Shown piece after piece: positions 43,081-52,344 of a DNA stretch of 64,000 bases (the stretch's first letter is position 1; each line of letters begins with the position of its first letter). The position numbers and the translations under genes were made by a program. The notes under the pieces are model-generated. The model had not been told where the DNA came from. It did not search any database and saw nothing but the letters and a program-made list of their open reading frames with translations. This stretch comes from JAGWBJ01 sp964291465. GTDB lineage: Bacteria > Chloroflexota > Dehalococcoidia > Lucifugimonadales > JAGWBF01. Location: the NCBI GenBank assembly GCA_964291465.2, contig OZ219942.1, positions 124,001 through 188,000 on the forward strand, given 5' to 3'.

Positions 43081-44841
43081 GTGACGTACATGCAACCTCC
43101 CTTCGACCCCATCCGGCTCGAGGTCCTCAGGAACTCCCTGGAGAGTATCGGCGACGGGATGGCCCTGACCGTGGTGCGGACCTCCAGGTCCGCCGTGGTG
43201 CGGTCGGCGCTGGACTTCTCCACGGGGGTCCTCAACTCCAACGGGGAGCTGGTGGGCCAGGGCATGTGCGTGCCCATCCACCTGGGAGGGATGACGCCCG
43301 CGCTGAACGCCTGCCTGGACTACTACCAGGGCCGCATACGGCCGGGCGACGTACTCATAAGCAACGACCCCTACGAGGGCGCCAGCCACCTGCCCGACAT
43401 ATTCCTGTTCAAGCCGGTGTTCGTGGGTGACGCGCTGCTGGGGTACGTGTGCGCCATGACCCACCACACGGACATCGGGGGCCGGGTGCCCGGCGGCAAC
43501 GCCTGCGACAGCACGGAGATATACCAGGAGGGGCTGCGCATACCCCCCCTGAAGCTGTACCAGCAGGGCGAGGCCAACGAGACCCTGTTCCGGGTGCTGG
43601 AGAAAGCCGTCCGAGTTCCCGACAAGGTGCTGGGGGACCTGCTGGGCCAGGTGGCGGCGCTGGAGTTCGGGGAGCGGGAGTTCCTGCGGCTGGCCGACCG
43701 GTTCGGCGTGGAGGACGTGGACCAGTACCTGGGGGAGCTCCTGGCATACAACGAGGACCTCACGCGCAAGACCATAGCGCGGCTGCCCGACGGGTCGTGG
43801 AGCTTCACAGACCACGTCGACGACGACGGCTTCCAGACCGAGCCCATCGCCATCGTGGCCAACCTGACCAAGGCGGGCGACGAGGTCCACGTGGACTTCA
43901 CGGGCACGTCGCCCCAGGTGAAGGGCGCGATCCAGCCCACCTTCGCCACGACCAAGAGCGTCGTCTACGCGGTCGTCAAGACGGTGCTGAGCACCATCGC
44001 CGACGACATTCCCAACACGGCCGGATACTTCCGCCCCATCAAGGTGACCGCTCCCGAGGGGTGCTTCCTGAACCCGGTGCCCCCGGCCCCCGTGGCCGCC
44101 CGCTCCCTGGGTCTCCGTCGGATGAGCCACGCACTGTTCGGCGCCTTCGCCCAGATGCTGCCCGGGAGCGTACCCGCCTGCCCCGGGGGGTGCGAGTACG
44201 GCGCGGCCATCGCGGGCTACGACCGCACCAAGGTCCCCTGGAAGTCGTGGGTGTGCATGGACTTCGCCAACGAGATCGCCGCCGGCGGAAAGCGGGGCTT
44301 CGACGGCATCGACGCCCAGAACGCCGGGATAACCAACATAGCCAACGTGCTGGCCGAGGAGATAGAGACCGAGTTTCCCCTGGAGGTGGAGGAGTACGGG
44401 CTGCTGCCCGACTCGGAGGGAGCGGGCGAGTACAGGGGAGGGCTTGGCATGGTGCGGCGGTACCGGTTCCTGTCCGACGACACCGTCGTGCAGGTCCGCT
44501 CCGACCGCATGAAGAGCAGCCCCTACGGCCTCAGCGGAGGCGAGGCCTCGGCCAAGTCCCGAATAACCATCACGTCGGAGGGACGGGAGACGGTCATGCC
44601 GTCCAAGTTCCTGACCACGGTGAACGAGGGCGACTCCATGACGGTGGAGTGGCCCGGCGCCGGCGGCTGGGGCGACCCCCTGGACCGGGACCCCAACCGG
44701 GTCCTCGACGACGTCACGGAGGGGAAGACCAGCGTCCGGCGGGCCAGGGACAGCTACGGTGTCGTGCTGGACCCGTCGCGCAGGGCGGTGGACTCCACGG
44801 CGACGGTAGAGCTGAGGGAGAGGCTGCGGCGGGAACGGTAG
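43081..44841 (+). CDS. HyuB-type hydantoinase/oxoprolinase subunit
   Basis: 586 residues. The second subunit of hydantoinase/oxoprolinase systems, thought to hold the catalytic site. It has the start DPIRLEVLRNSLESIGDGMA, LDFSTGVLNSNGELVGQG, VLISNDPYEGASHLPDIFL, CAMTHHTDIGGRVPGG and the end GAGGWGDPLDRDPNRVLDDV. GTG 43081 has AGGA five bases upstream; ATG 43090 is the other candidate. Its partner hyuA starts 87 bases later. The cyclic substrate is unknown. Confidence 0.92.
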   Translation: MTYMQPPFDPIRLEVLRNSLESIGDGMALTVVRTSRSAVVRSALDFSTGVLNSNGELVGQGMCVPIHLGGMTPALNACLDYYQGRIRPGDVLISNDPYEGASHLPDIFLFKPVFVGDALLGYVCAMTHHTDIGGRVPGGNACDSTEIYQEGLRIPPLKLYQQGEANETLFRVLEKAVRVPDKVLGDLLGQVAALEFGEREFLRLADRFGVEDVDQYLGELLAYNEDLTRKTIARLPDGSWSFTDHVDDDGFQTEPIAIVANLTKAGDEVHVDFTGTSPQVKGAIQPTFATTKSVVYAVVKTVLSTIADDIPNTAGYFRPIKVTAPEGCFLNPVPPAPVAARSLGLRRMSHALFGAFAQMLPGSVPACPGGCEYGAAIAGYDRTKVPWKSWVCMDFANEIAAGGKRGFDGIDAQNAGITNIANVLAEEIETEFPLEVEEYGLLPDSEGAGEYRGGLGMVRRYRFLSDDTVVQVRSDRMKSSPYGLSGGEASAKSRITITSEGRETVMPSKFLTTVNEGDSMTVEWPGAGGWGDPLDRDPNRVLDDVTEGKTSVRRARDSYGVVLDPSRRAVDSTATVELRERLRRER

Positions 44842-44928
44842 ACGGCGCTGTCCCGCTCCCGGTGGAAAGGGACCCGTCGCCATACTCTCCTCGCTGCCGC
44901 ACCACCAGTACACCATGAGAGCGACCGA

Positions 44929-47079
44929 ATGACTCGGTATTACCGGCTGGGCGTCGACGTGGGGGGGACCTTCACCGACGTGGTCCTCCTGGCGTCCGAC
45001 GGCTCCGCCCACCACCGGAAGGTGCTCTCGACGCCCGCCGACTTCAGCGCGGCCATCAAGACGGGCATCGGCGAGGCCCTGGGGGCCCACGGCATCGACG
45101 CCGGGGACGTGCGGGAGTACACCCACGGGGCCACCGTCGCCACCAACGCCATCATCACCCGGACGGGGGCCAACACGGGCCTCATCACCACCCGGGGCTT
45201 TCGCGACGTGCTGGAGATACGGCGGATGCGGGTCCACAAGCTCTACGACCTGAACTGGGAGAAGCCCGAGCCCCTGGTCCCGCGGCGCATGAGGGTGGAG
45301 GTGCCCGCCAGGGTCAACCCGTGGGGTGAGGAGGCCGTGCCCCTGGACGAAGACGCCACCCGGGAAGCGGTGCGGCTGCTGCTGGACGAGGGGGCCGAGT
45401 CCATAGCCGTGTGCTTCATCCACGCCTACTCCAACGGCGGCCACGAGCGCCGGGTGCGGGAGCTGGTCCACGAGGCGGCGCCCCACGTCTCCGTCTCCCT
45501 CTCCTCCGAGGTGCTGCCGGAGATGAAGGAGTACGAGCGCACCAGCACCACGGTCATCAACGCCTACGTGCAGCCGGTGGTCAAGAGCTACTTCATGTCC
45601 ATGGAGCGGGACCTGAAGGACCTGGGCATGGACCTGCCGATAATGGTGATGCAGTCCAACGGCGGCATGATGCCCTCGGAGCTGGCGCGGGAGCGTCCCA
45701 TGCACATCATCGAGTCGGGGCCCGCCGCGGGGGTCACCGGATGCCACCGCCTGGCCCGGAGGATGGGCCTGGAGGACGTGATGACCCTGGACATGGGGGG
45801 CACCACGGCCAAGGCCAGCCTGATCGAGGGAGGGGAGATATCCCGCTCCCCCGAGTACGAGGTGGGGGGCGCGGTCAGCATCGGCCACCGGCTGGTCAAG
45901 GGCAGCGGATACCTGCTGAGGGTGCCATCGGTGGACCTGGCGGAGGTGGGCGCGGGGGGCGGCAGCGTGGCCTGGGTCGACCCGGGCGGCGCCCTCAAGG
46001 TCGGACCCCACAGCACGGGCGCGAACCCGGGACCGGCCTGCTACGGGCTGGGAGGCCGGGACCCGACGATAACCGACGCCAACGTACACCTGGGGCTGAC
46101 CAACCCGGAGCACCTGGCCGGGGGCACGCTGCCCATCCACGCCGACCTGGCCGACCGGGCCATCCGGGAGCGGGTTGGAGACTACCTGGGCCTGGACACC
46201 ACCACCGTGGCGTGGGGCATCCGGGAGGTGGCCAACTCCAGCCTCATCAGGGCCCTCCGGGCGGTCTCCACGGAGAGGGGCCGGGACCCCCGCCAGTTCT
46301 CCCTGTTCGCCTTCGGCGGAATGGGCCCCGTCCACGCGGTGGACCTGGCGTCGGAGCTGGGCATACGAAGGGTGGTGGTGCCTCCCCTCCCGGGCCTGTT
46401 CAGCGCCGTGGGCCTGCTCTTCGCGGGAGTGGAGCACCACCTGGTCCGCACCCACTACTCCCGGATGTCCGACCTGGACCTGGACCGCCTGAACGGGGCG
46501 CTGGAAGGGCTGTTCGAGGAGGCCGAGTCCACCCTGGAGCGGGAGGGGTACGACGACGCCCACAGGGCCCTGGAGCTGTCCTGCGACGTGCGGTACGTCG
46601 GCCAGGACTACGCGCTGGCAGTCCCCCTCCCCGCCAGCCAATCTCCAGCCTCCAAGGGCTGGGCCGAAGGCGGGGCGTCAGTACCCCGGTTCTCTCCGCT
46701 GGACGCCGGCCTGGTAGCCACTCTGGTGGAGGACTTCCACGCGGAGCATGCCCGGACCTACGGCTACCGCTCGGACCACGAGGAGGTGCAGGTTGTGGGG
46801 GTCAGGTGCACGGCAAGGGGCCTGTCCGACCAACCCAGGGTCCCGGCGACGATACGGGTGGAACCGGGCCTTGCAGGGGCGCCGGCAAGCAGCCGGATGG
46901 CCTACTTCGGCCGACGCACCGGCTGGGTATCGGTCCCCGTCGTGGGCAGGGACCGGCTATCCGGCACGCCCGACCAGGGCCCCATGGTAATCGAGGAGGA
47001 CAGCTCCCTCACCGTGGTCAACCCGGGATGGCAGGCCTCGCTGGACGAGTGGTCCAACATCGTGCTGGAGCCCGTCTAG
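44929..47079 (+). CDS. HyuA-type hydantoinase/oxoprolinase ATPase subunit
   Basis: 716 residues. The partner of the preceding HyuB. GVDVGGTFTDVVLLASDG, YTHGATVATNAIITRTGA, LDMGGTTAKASLIEGGEI, GAGGGSVAWVDPGGALKVGP and GMGPVHAVDLASELGIRRVV are family landmarks. The order hyuB then hyuA with one promoter indicates a complex. Near residue 565-585 a Ser/Lys-rich loop (PASQSPASKGWAEGG) is inserted relative to the other HyuA of this window. It ends four bases into the convergent ThDP-enzyme gene. Confidence 0.93.
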   Translation: MTRYYRLGVDVGGTFTDVVLLASDGSAHHRKVLSTPADFSAAIKTGIGEALGAHGIDAGDVREYTHGATVATNAIITRTGANTGLITTRGFRDVLEIRRMRVHKLYDLNWEKPEPLVPRRMRVEVPARVNPWGEEAVPLDEDATREAVRLLLDEGAESIAVCFIHAYSNGGHERRVRELVHEAAPHVSVSLSSEVLPEMKEYERTSTTVINAYVQPVVKSYFMSMERDLKDLGMDLPIMVMQSNGGMMPSELARERPMHIIESGPAAGVTGCHRLARRMGLEDVMTLDMGGTTAKASLIEGGEISRSPEYEVGGAVSIGHRLVKGSGYLLRVPSVDLAEVGAGGGSVAWVDPGGALKVGPHSTGANPGPACYGLGGRDPTITDANVHLGLTNPEHLAGGTLPIHADLADRAIRERVGDYLGLDTTTVAWGIREVANSSLIRALRAVSTERGRDPRQFSLFAFGGMGPVHAVDLASELGIRRVVVPPLPGLFSAVGLLFAGVEHHLVRTHYSRMSDLDLDRLNGALEGLFEEAESTLEREGYDDAHRALELSCDVRYVGQDYALAVPLPASQSPASKGWAEGGASVPRFSPLDAGLVATLVEDFHAEHARTYGYRSDHEEVQVVGVRCTARGLSDQPRVPATIRVEPGLAGAPASSRMAYFGRRTGWVSVPVVGRDRLSGTPDQGPMVIEEDSSLTVVNPGWQASLDEWSNIVLEPV

Positions 47080-48746
47080 CCGGACCAGGCCCGGGGGGCG
47101 ATGCCCTCCACGTCGGTGACCACGTCGACGACGGCCGGCTTGCCCGAGGCGAAGGCCTGCTCGATGGCGCTTTGGATGTCCCCGGGCCGCTCGACCCGTA
47201 TGCCGAAAGCGCCCATGGACTGGGCGACCTTCCCGAAGTCCACGTCCGACAGCATCCACAGCTCGTCGGAGCCCGGCGTTTGCGCACCGTAGATCCGCTC
47301 GTTGCCGGCCTTCTCCTGGTTCAGCGACCGGTTGTTGTTGACCACCGTCACGGTGTTGATCCCGTACCTCAAAGCCGTCTCCAGCTCCGTCAGGTGGTAC
47401 CAGAACCCGCCGTCTCCGGTGAAGCAGACCACGGGGCGCTCCGGGGCGGCGCACTTGGCCCCCATCGCCGCGGGAAACCCCCAACCGAGGGACCCGGCGC
47501 AGCGGATGTAGCTCTGGCCCGGGTGCTTGAAGTCCAGCATGGTCCCCGTCCAGATACCCGAGTGGCCGGTGTCCGAGACCAGGACCGCGTCCGGGGGCAG
47601 GAAGTCGGAGAGCTCCCTGCACAGCCTCTCGGGGCGGGTCGGCGCCTCGTCCGAGCCGGCCAGCGGGGCCACCTCGTCCCTCCACTCGCGGCAGAGCTGG
47701 GCGGTCCGTTCCAGCCACTCGTCCCTGGGCCCCAGGGGCTCCAGCGCCTCCATCAGCTTTCGCAGGGAGGCCCTGGCGTCGCCCTGAAGCGCCACCTGGG
47801 CCGGGTAGCTCCTGCCCAGCTCCGACGGGTCTATGTCTATCTGGACCACCGGGGTGCCCATGGGCGGGATGGTCCAGGTGTTGGTCACCTGGCTGCCGGT
47901 ATGGCTGCCGATGAAGAGGACCAGGTCGGCTTCAGCCACCACCCGGTTGGCACACCACCTGGAGTAGCTGCCGCACACGCCGACGGCCAGGGGATGGCTG
48001 GGCAGTATGGTCTCCTTGGCGTTCAGCGAGGTAGCCACCGGTATGGACATCATCTCCGCCAGCTCGACGACCTCACGCTGGGCGCCCGAGGCCACCACGC
48101 CGCCCCCGGCCACGATGACCGGCCTTTTGGCCTGGGACAGCACCTGGGCGGCCTCCCGCACCCGCTCCATCTCCGGCTCCGGGCGGAAGGGCGGGACGGA
48201 GGTGAAGGGCGAGTCGACGATGACCTGGAGGTCCGACTCCTCGTCCACCATGGGAGAGCCGGCCTGCCCCTCCAGGTCCAGGTGCACCGGCCCCGGAGCG
48301 CCCGAGGTGGCCTCCCGGAAGGCCTGCCGCACCAGGTGGGGTAGCTGGTCCACGCTGTTGACCAGCGCGCTGTACTTGGTGACGGCGTTGAACGGGTCCG
48401 TGTGGTCGACCTCCTGGTAGGCGTGACGGTACTGGCTGGACTGGGCGGCCCGGCCGGTGACCGCCACCACCGGCGACCCGGCAAGGTAGGGGTCCTGCAG
48501 TCCGGCCGCGAGGTTGGCCGCGCCGACGGACTGGGCGAGGCATACGCCAGCCCTCCTGGCCGTGCGGGCGTAGCCGTCGGCCATGTAGGCAGCGGCCTTC
48601 TCGCCGTGGGTCATGATGCGCCGTATGCCCAGACGCTCCATCTCCATCATGGCCGAGGGTATTATCACCGGCATGAAGAAGACATGGGTGACTCCGTACC
48701 CCTGGAACGTTTCGGCGATGAACCGGGCTCCCGTCATCTTCGCCAT
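47076..48746 (-). CDS. Thiamine diphosphate-dependent enzyme, acetolactate synthase-like
   Basis: 556 residues. Decarboxylation or carboligation of 2-oxo acids or acyl-CoAs. The catalytic Glu49 is in MTHGEKAAAYMADGYAR. The central domain has AKRPVIVAGGGVVASGA, and the C-terminal ThDP and metal motif GDGGFWYHLTEL with VVNNNRSLNQE starts near 440. The family also contains oxalyl-CoA decarboxylase and glyoxylate carboligase; two CaiB/BaiF CoA-transferases directly upstream make a CoA-ester decarboxylase possible, but the sequence does not prove it. Last gene of the minus-strand operon. Confidence 0.88.
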   Translation of the reverse strand: MAKMTGARFIAETFQGYGVTHVFFMPVIIPSAMMEMERLGIRRIMTHGEKAAAYMADGYARTARRAGVCLAQSVGAANLAAGLQDPYLAGSPVVAVTGRAAQSSQYRHAYQEVDHTDPFNAVTKYSALVNSVDQLPHLVRQAFREATSGAPGPVHLDLEGQAGSPMVDEESDLQVIVDSPFTSVPPFRPEPEMERVREAAQVLSQAKRPVIVAGGGVVASGAQREVVELAEMMSIPVATSLNAKETILPSHPLAVGVCGSYSRWCANRVVAEADLVLFIGSHTGSQVTNTWTIPPMGTPVVQIDIDPSELGRSYPAQVALQGDARASLRKLMEALEPLGPRDEWLERTAQLCREWRDEVAPLAGSDEAPTRPERLCRELSDFLPPDAVLVSDTGHSGIWTGTMLDFKHPGQSYIRCAGSLGWGFPAAMGAKCAAPERPVVCFTGDGGFWYHLTELETALRYGINTVTVVNNNRSLNQEKAGNERIYGAQTPGSDELWMLSDVDFGKVAQSMGAFGIRVERPGDIQSAIEQAFASGKPAVVDVVTDVEGIAPRAWSG

Positions 48747-48783
48747 GGTCCAACCTCCGGGTTATTCGTAGAGTCGGGCCGGA

Positions 48784-50019
48784 CTACTCGAAGGCGCCGG
48801 CGATGGCCGCGTCCGCCAGCTCGTCGTCGGACATGCCCAGGATATCCCGCAGCACGTAGTCCTGGTGCTCGCCGAACTCCGGGGCGGCGCGGCGGGCGCC
48901 CCCCGGGGTGCGGGAGAGCTTGTAAGGGGCGGACTCGATGACCCGCGGCTCCCCACGGGCGTCGGGCACGCTCCTGAAGAAGCCCCTCTCCCTGAGATGG
49001 GGGTCCGAGGCCAGGTCCGGCCCAGACTGCACCACTCCCGCCGGGACTCCCACCGCCTGCAGCCGCTCCATCACCTCCTCGGGGGAGAGGCCCATGGTCC
49101 AGCTCTCCACCAGCCGGTCCAGGTCGTCAGCGTGCCGTTCCCGTCCTTCCATGGTAGCAAACCGGTCCTCCCAGGCCCAGGGCGGGTCCCCGGCCGCCTC
49201 CCGGAAGGCCGCCCACTGGCCGTCGGTGAACACGGTGATGGCCGCCCAGCGGTCGTCGCCCCCGCAGCGGTAGGCCCCGTGGGGAGCCGCCCCTCCGTGG
49301 GGAAGGCGGTTCCCCGACCGGGCCACACGCCCCTCCCGGCCGTTGGCGCTGAGCTCCAGGTACACGGGACCCATTATCGCGGAGAGGGCCTCGAACTGGG
49401 AGAGGTCGATCCACTGCCCCTCTCCCGTGCGGGCCCGATGGACCAGGGCCAAGAGCACGGCCTGGGCCCCCGCCATTCCGGCAGTGGCGTCGCTGTAGGC
49501 GCTGGCGGGCCCGCTGGGGTCCGTATCGGGAAAGCCGGTCAGGCAGGTGAGCCCGCACCACGCCTGCAGGGTCTGGCCGTAGCTGACGTACTCTTTCCAC
49601 GGGCCCGTGCGGCCCAGGCCCGACATGCTGAGCATGATGATGTCGGGCCTGACCAGGCGCAGGCTCTCGTAGTCCATGCCCCAGCCCGTCATCACCCGTC
49701 CGCTGAAGTTCTCGGCCACCACGTCCGAGGCGGCGACCAGGCGCTTTGCTATGTCCACGCCCTGGGAGGTCTTCATGTTCAGGGATATGGACAGCTTGCC
49801 GGCGTTCCAGTTGTGGCGGGAGCCGACGCCCCGGCGGGTGGCGGAGGCGGGGCCGCCGACCACCGCCAGGGCCATGTTCGATTCTATCTTGATGACCTCG
49901 GCGCCCTGGTCGGAGAGGACGCGCGTGGCCGAGGGGCCGGCGTGTATCCAGGTGAAGTCCACGACACGGACGCCCCTGAGGGCGTGCCCGGAGGCCTGCT
50001 GCCGCGGGTCGACGGCCAT
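48784..50019 (-). CDS. CaiB/BaiF family CoA-transferase
   Basis: 411 residues. Class III CoA-transferase. GVRVVDFTWIHAGPSATRVL, NAGKLSISLNMKTSQG, MSGLGRTGPWKEYVSYGQTL and HRARTGEGQWIDLSQFEAL are typical. AYSDATAGMAGAQAVLLAL places an Asp where formyl-CoA transferase has its catalytic Asp169, so this one looks active. The start is ATG 50019, overlapping closely with the end of the upstream CaiB gene (stop 50025), a sign of translational coupling. The acid substrate is unknown. Confidence 0.92.
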   Translation of the reverse strand: MAVDPRQQASGHALRGVRVVDFTWIHAGPSATRVLSDQGAEVIKIESNMALAVVGGPASATRRGVGSRHNWNAGKLSISLNMKTSQGVDIAKRLVAASDVVAENFSGRVMTGWGMDYESLRLVRPDIIMLSMSGLGRTGPWKEYVSYGQTLQAWCGLTCLTGFPDTDPSGPASAYSDATAGMAGAQAVLLALVHRARTGEGQWIDLSQFEALSAIMGPVYLELSANGREGRVARSGNRLPHGGAAPHGAYRCGGDDRWAAITVFTDGQWAAFREAAGDPPWAWEDRFATMEGRERHADDLDRLVESWTMGLSPEEVMERLQAVGVPAGVVQSGPDLASDPHLRERGFFRSVPDARGEPRVIESAPYKLSRTPGGARRAAPEFGEHQDYVLRDILGMSDDELADAAIAGAFE

Positions 50020-50024
50020 GGGCG

Positions 50025-51284
50025 TCACACCACCCCCGCCCGGGACAGCTCCTCGACCTCCCGGGGGCTCAGGCCCAGCTCGTCCTGGTACACCTGGGCG
50101 TTGTGCCGGCCGGGGCCGGGGGCGTCGGTCCCCAGGGCCCAGGGAGAGCGGGGGAGGAGGTAGGGAGCGCCGGGGTGGGTGAGGGCCTGTTTGTTCAAAA
50201 AGGGCAACTCGGGGTGCTCCACGTCGGTCAGGAAGCCCCGGGCCCGGAGCTGGGGGTTGTCCAGCAGCTCCTCGGGCGTGGCGGCGGGCCCCCAGGGGTG
50301 GTGGGCGGCCTGGCCCCGTTGGGTGATCTCGGCCCGTGTGTGGGTCATGGTCCAGCGTTCGATGAGCTCCTCGATGTGGGCGGACTGGTCGCCGCGGAGG
50401 ACGAAGAGGCTGTCGTACTTCTCGTCCAGCAGGTCCCCCACCATGCCGTCCTCGGCCATCCATGCCCGCAGATCGTCCCAGGCCTTCTGGGTGTTGGTGG
50501 TGATACTGGCGTAGCCGTCCTTGCACCGCCAGGTGGCCACGAACTGGCCGCCGTGGCGGAAGCCGCAGCGGACGGCCGTCTCGCCGCCGTACAGGTAGGA
50601 CATGTTGACGTGCTCGGTGGTGGCGGCGACCGACTCCTGGATGGACACGTCTACGTGCTGCCCCTCGCCCGTGTTGGTACGGTGGTAGATGGCCGTGAGG
50701 GCGGCGATGAAGGCCCGGTTGGAGGCGGCATGGTAGGCCTGGGAGCCCCACAGCCGGGTAGGCGGGGTGTGGGGCCACCCGGTGACGTACATGTAGCCAC
50801 CCATGGCGAACGCCACGAGGTCGGAGGAGGCGTAGCTCCTGTAGGGGCCCGTCTGGCCAAAGGGCGTGATGGACACGTAGACCAGGCCGGGATTGGGGCC
50901 ACTGAGGGAGTCGTAGCCCAGGTCCAGCGCGTCCAGGAACCCGGGGCTGTAGGTCTCCAGGAGGACGTCGGCGTCCCTAGCGAGGCGCCGGAGGAGGGCG
51001 GCCCCCCGGGGCGTGGAGACGTCCAGGGTGACGCTGCGCTTGCCGGCGTTGAAGTGGAGCCAGGCGAGGCTGAGGCCGGGGGCGCCCCGCCCCGTTTTTG
51101 AATAGGGCCGGGGGAGCAAGGGGGGCTGGGTGCGCATGGGGTCGCCGCCCGGGGGTTCGACCTTTATGACGTCGGCGCCCATGCCGGCCATGAGCTTGCC
51201 GCAGTAGACGCCTGGGGGCCCGGCCAGGTCCAGCACGCGGTATCCTTGCAGGGGTTGGGGGAGGGGTTGGCGCGTCTTGCCCAT
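50025..51284 (-). CDS. CaiB/BaiF family protein, possible non-catalytic partner
   Basis: 419 residues. GYRVLDLAGPPGVYCGKLMA, GADVIKVEPPGGDPMR, NAGKRSVTLDVSTPRG, VYVSITPFGQTGPYRSYASS and TNTGEGQHVDVSIQESVAAT mark the family. At the position of the catalytic Asp the alignment gives Tyr in AYHAASNRAFIAALTAI, so it may be an inactive partner of the adjacent CaiB. ATG 51284 has GGTGGA upstream. Two AT-rich repeat copies lie inside the gene, encoding PYSKTGRG near the start and PFLNKQALT near the end. Confidence 0.88.
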   Translation of the reverse strand: MGKTRQPLPQPLQGYRVLDLAGPPGVYCGKLMAGMGADVIKVEPPGGDPMRTQPPLLPRPYSKTGRGAPGLSLAWLHFNAGKRSVTLDVSTPRGAALLRRLARDADVLLETYSPGFLDALDLGYDSLSGPNPGLVYVSITPFGQTGPYRSYASSDLVAFAMGGYMYVTGWPHTPPTRLWGSQAYHAASNRAFIAALTAIYHRTNTGEGQHVDVSIQESVAATTEHVNMSYLYGGETAVRCGFRHGGQFVATWRCKDGYASITTNTQKAWDDLRAWMAEDGMVGDLLDEKYDSLFVLRGDQSAHIEELIERWTMTHTRAEITQRGQAAHHPWGPAATPEELLDNPQLRARGFLTDVEHPELPFLNKQALTHPGAPYLLPRSPWALGTDAPGPGRHNAQVYQDELGLSPREVEELSRAGVV

Positions 51285-51330
51285 TGTTTCCACCAAATCG
51301 GCCCTTTTCTCAGGGATTACATAGTTCTCC

Positions 51331-51612
51331 TCATGCACGGCCCTCGTCATCGTCCTCCGGTGGCATCTCGTCCAGCAGGTCCAGCTTGCGGGCAGCCAGG
51401 ACCCACAGCCTGCGTGTGTAGGCGTTGTCCCGCCGCATCTCGGCCAGTATCTCCGCATGGCTGTCTAGTATCTCCGAATGACGCTTGAGGACAGCCACCA
51501 TGTCGGACATGAGTCTTTGCTGGCCTTCCAAGAGGATTTGCTGACCTTCCAAGAGGTCAACGATCTTGTCGACCCGGTCCTCGATGTTGTTCAGGCGCTC
51601 CTCTGTGGCCAT
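51331..51612 (-). CDS. Small coiled-coil protein
   Basis: 93 residues. Residues 5-70 form a continuous amphipathic coiled coil with heptad spacing (RLNNIEDRVDKIVDLLEG, HSEILDSHAEILAEMRRD), including a duplicated ILLEGQQ-like element. The last 15 residues are acidic (PPEDDDEGRA). ATG 51612 has GGAGG five bases upstream. It sits between the DUF35 and CaiB genes on the same strand. It could be an oligomerisation or scaffold peptide; function unknown. Confidence 0.75.
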   Translation of the reverse strand: MATEERLNNIEDRVDKIVDLLEGQQILLEGQQRLMSDMVAVLKRHSEILDSHAEILAEMRRDNAYTRRLWVLAARKLDLLDEMPPEDDDEGRA

Positions 51613-51624
51613 ACCTGCCTCCCC

Positions 51625-51689
51625 CCTTTTCAATAAGCGGGCAAGAAACGGGGCCCCTCTTCCAACAAACCGGGCACCAAACGGGGCCC
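51625..51689. repeat. Imperfect tandem pair of a 32-33-base repeat
   Basis: Two adjoining units (51625-51656 and 51657-51689) each read C-rich start, TTCAATAA or TTCCAACAA, then CGGGCA, then AAACGGGGCCC. They fill most of the gap upstream of the coiled-coil gene. A related element in opposite orientation is at 51761-51796. Confidence 0.6.
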
Positions 51690-51761
51690 TGCTTTCCCCA
51701 TTGCCCACACGCCCGGGGCACCAGGTTCGAGAAGGCACCGACGTCGGGGCGGTCGTTGTGG

Positions 51762-51796
51762 CCCCGGTTTTGCCCCCTTTTTTGAATAAACCGGGG
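51762..51796 (-). terminator. Hairpin directly after the DUF35 gene
   Basis: CCCCGGTTT (51762-51770) and AAACCGGGG (51788-51796) form a perfect nine-pair stem around a 17-base loop, five bases after the DUF35 stop codon. It may attenuate transcription or protect the upstream message inside the operon. Confidence 0.45.
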
Positions 51797-51801
51797 TCCG
51801 G

Positions 51802-52305
51802 TTACGTCTCGTACCTCCAGAGGGGTCCATGGGGCGCTTCGCCCGAGAGGCGGAACTGGGGGACTGTCAGGCCGTTGTCAAGGTCCACGAAGGTCACCTG
51901 GACCCGCTTGCCGATGGCGACGTTCTCCTCCCTCTCGGGGTTGAGGTCGGCGTCCAGGAGGTTGGCGGTGAAGCGGAGGCCGTCGTCGGGGGTTGGTTGT
52001 CCCCGCTGCTCGTCCAGCTCCACCAGAACGATGGGGAAGGGGGTCCAGTCGCGGAAGCCGGCGAGCACGCTGTGGACGACGATCTGGTAGCTGTAGATGG
52101 TGCCGGCGCCGCTGACGGTGTACCACTCCCACCGGGGGGAGGCGCACCAGGGGCAGCCGGGGCCGGGCTCGGCCCGGAGAAGGGCGCAGTCGCCGCACTT
52201 CCTGACGACGAGGCGGTGCTCGGCGGCAGCCTGGAAGTAGCCCGAGTACTCGCTGTCGTTCTCGGGCAGGTCGATGGCGAGGCCCCTGTACTCGTAGACG
52301 GGCAC
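51802..52305 (-). CDS. Zn-ribbon/OB-fold protein of the DUF35 family
   Basis: 167 residues. The zinc ribbon is CGDCALLRAEPGPGCPWC. The OB fold includes GAGTIYSYQIVVHSVL, PIVLVELDEQ and GKRVQVTFVDLDNGL. It partners the thiolase-like gene immediately upstream (gap about 40 bases), the second such pair in the window. GTG 52305 is chosen because GGAGG lies seven bases upstream; the ATG at 52329 has its AGGAG directly adjacent and so is badly spaced. Confidence 0.88.
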   Translation of the reverse strand: MPVYEYRGLAIDLPENDSEYSGYFQAAAEHRLVVRKCGDCALLRAEPGPGCPWCASPRWEWYTVSGAGTIYSYQIVVHSVLAGFRDWTPFPIVLVELDEQRGQPTPDDGLRFTANLLDADLNPEREENVAIGKRVQVTFVDLDNGLTVPQFRLSGEAPHGPLWRYET

Positions 52306-52344
52306 GGCCCCTCCTCCAATAAGACTCATCTCCTGAGGACCCGT

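Noticed and set aside
42757..46641. A 1294-codon open frame on the minus strand across cotH, hyuB and hyuA
   Set aside because: It is antisense to three well-supported genes, is full of Gly, His, Val and Gln runs, and shows no family motif. This is a shadow caused by high GC at third codon positions.
45411..48344. A 977-codon plus-strand frame spanning the end of hyuA and the antisense of the ThDP enzyme
   Set aside because: It crosses two convergent real genes, and its composition is that of a GC shadow.
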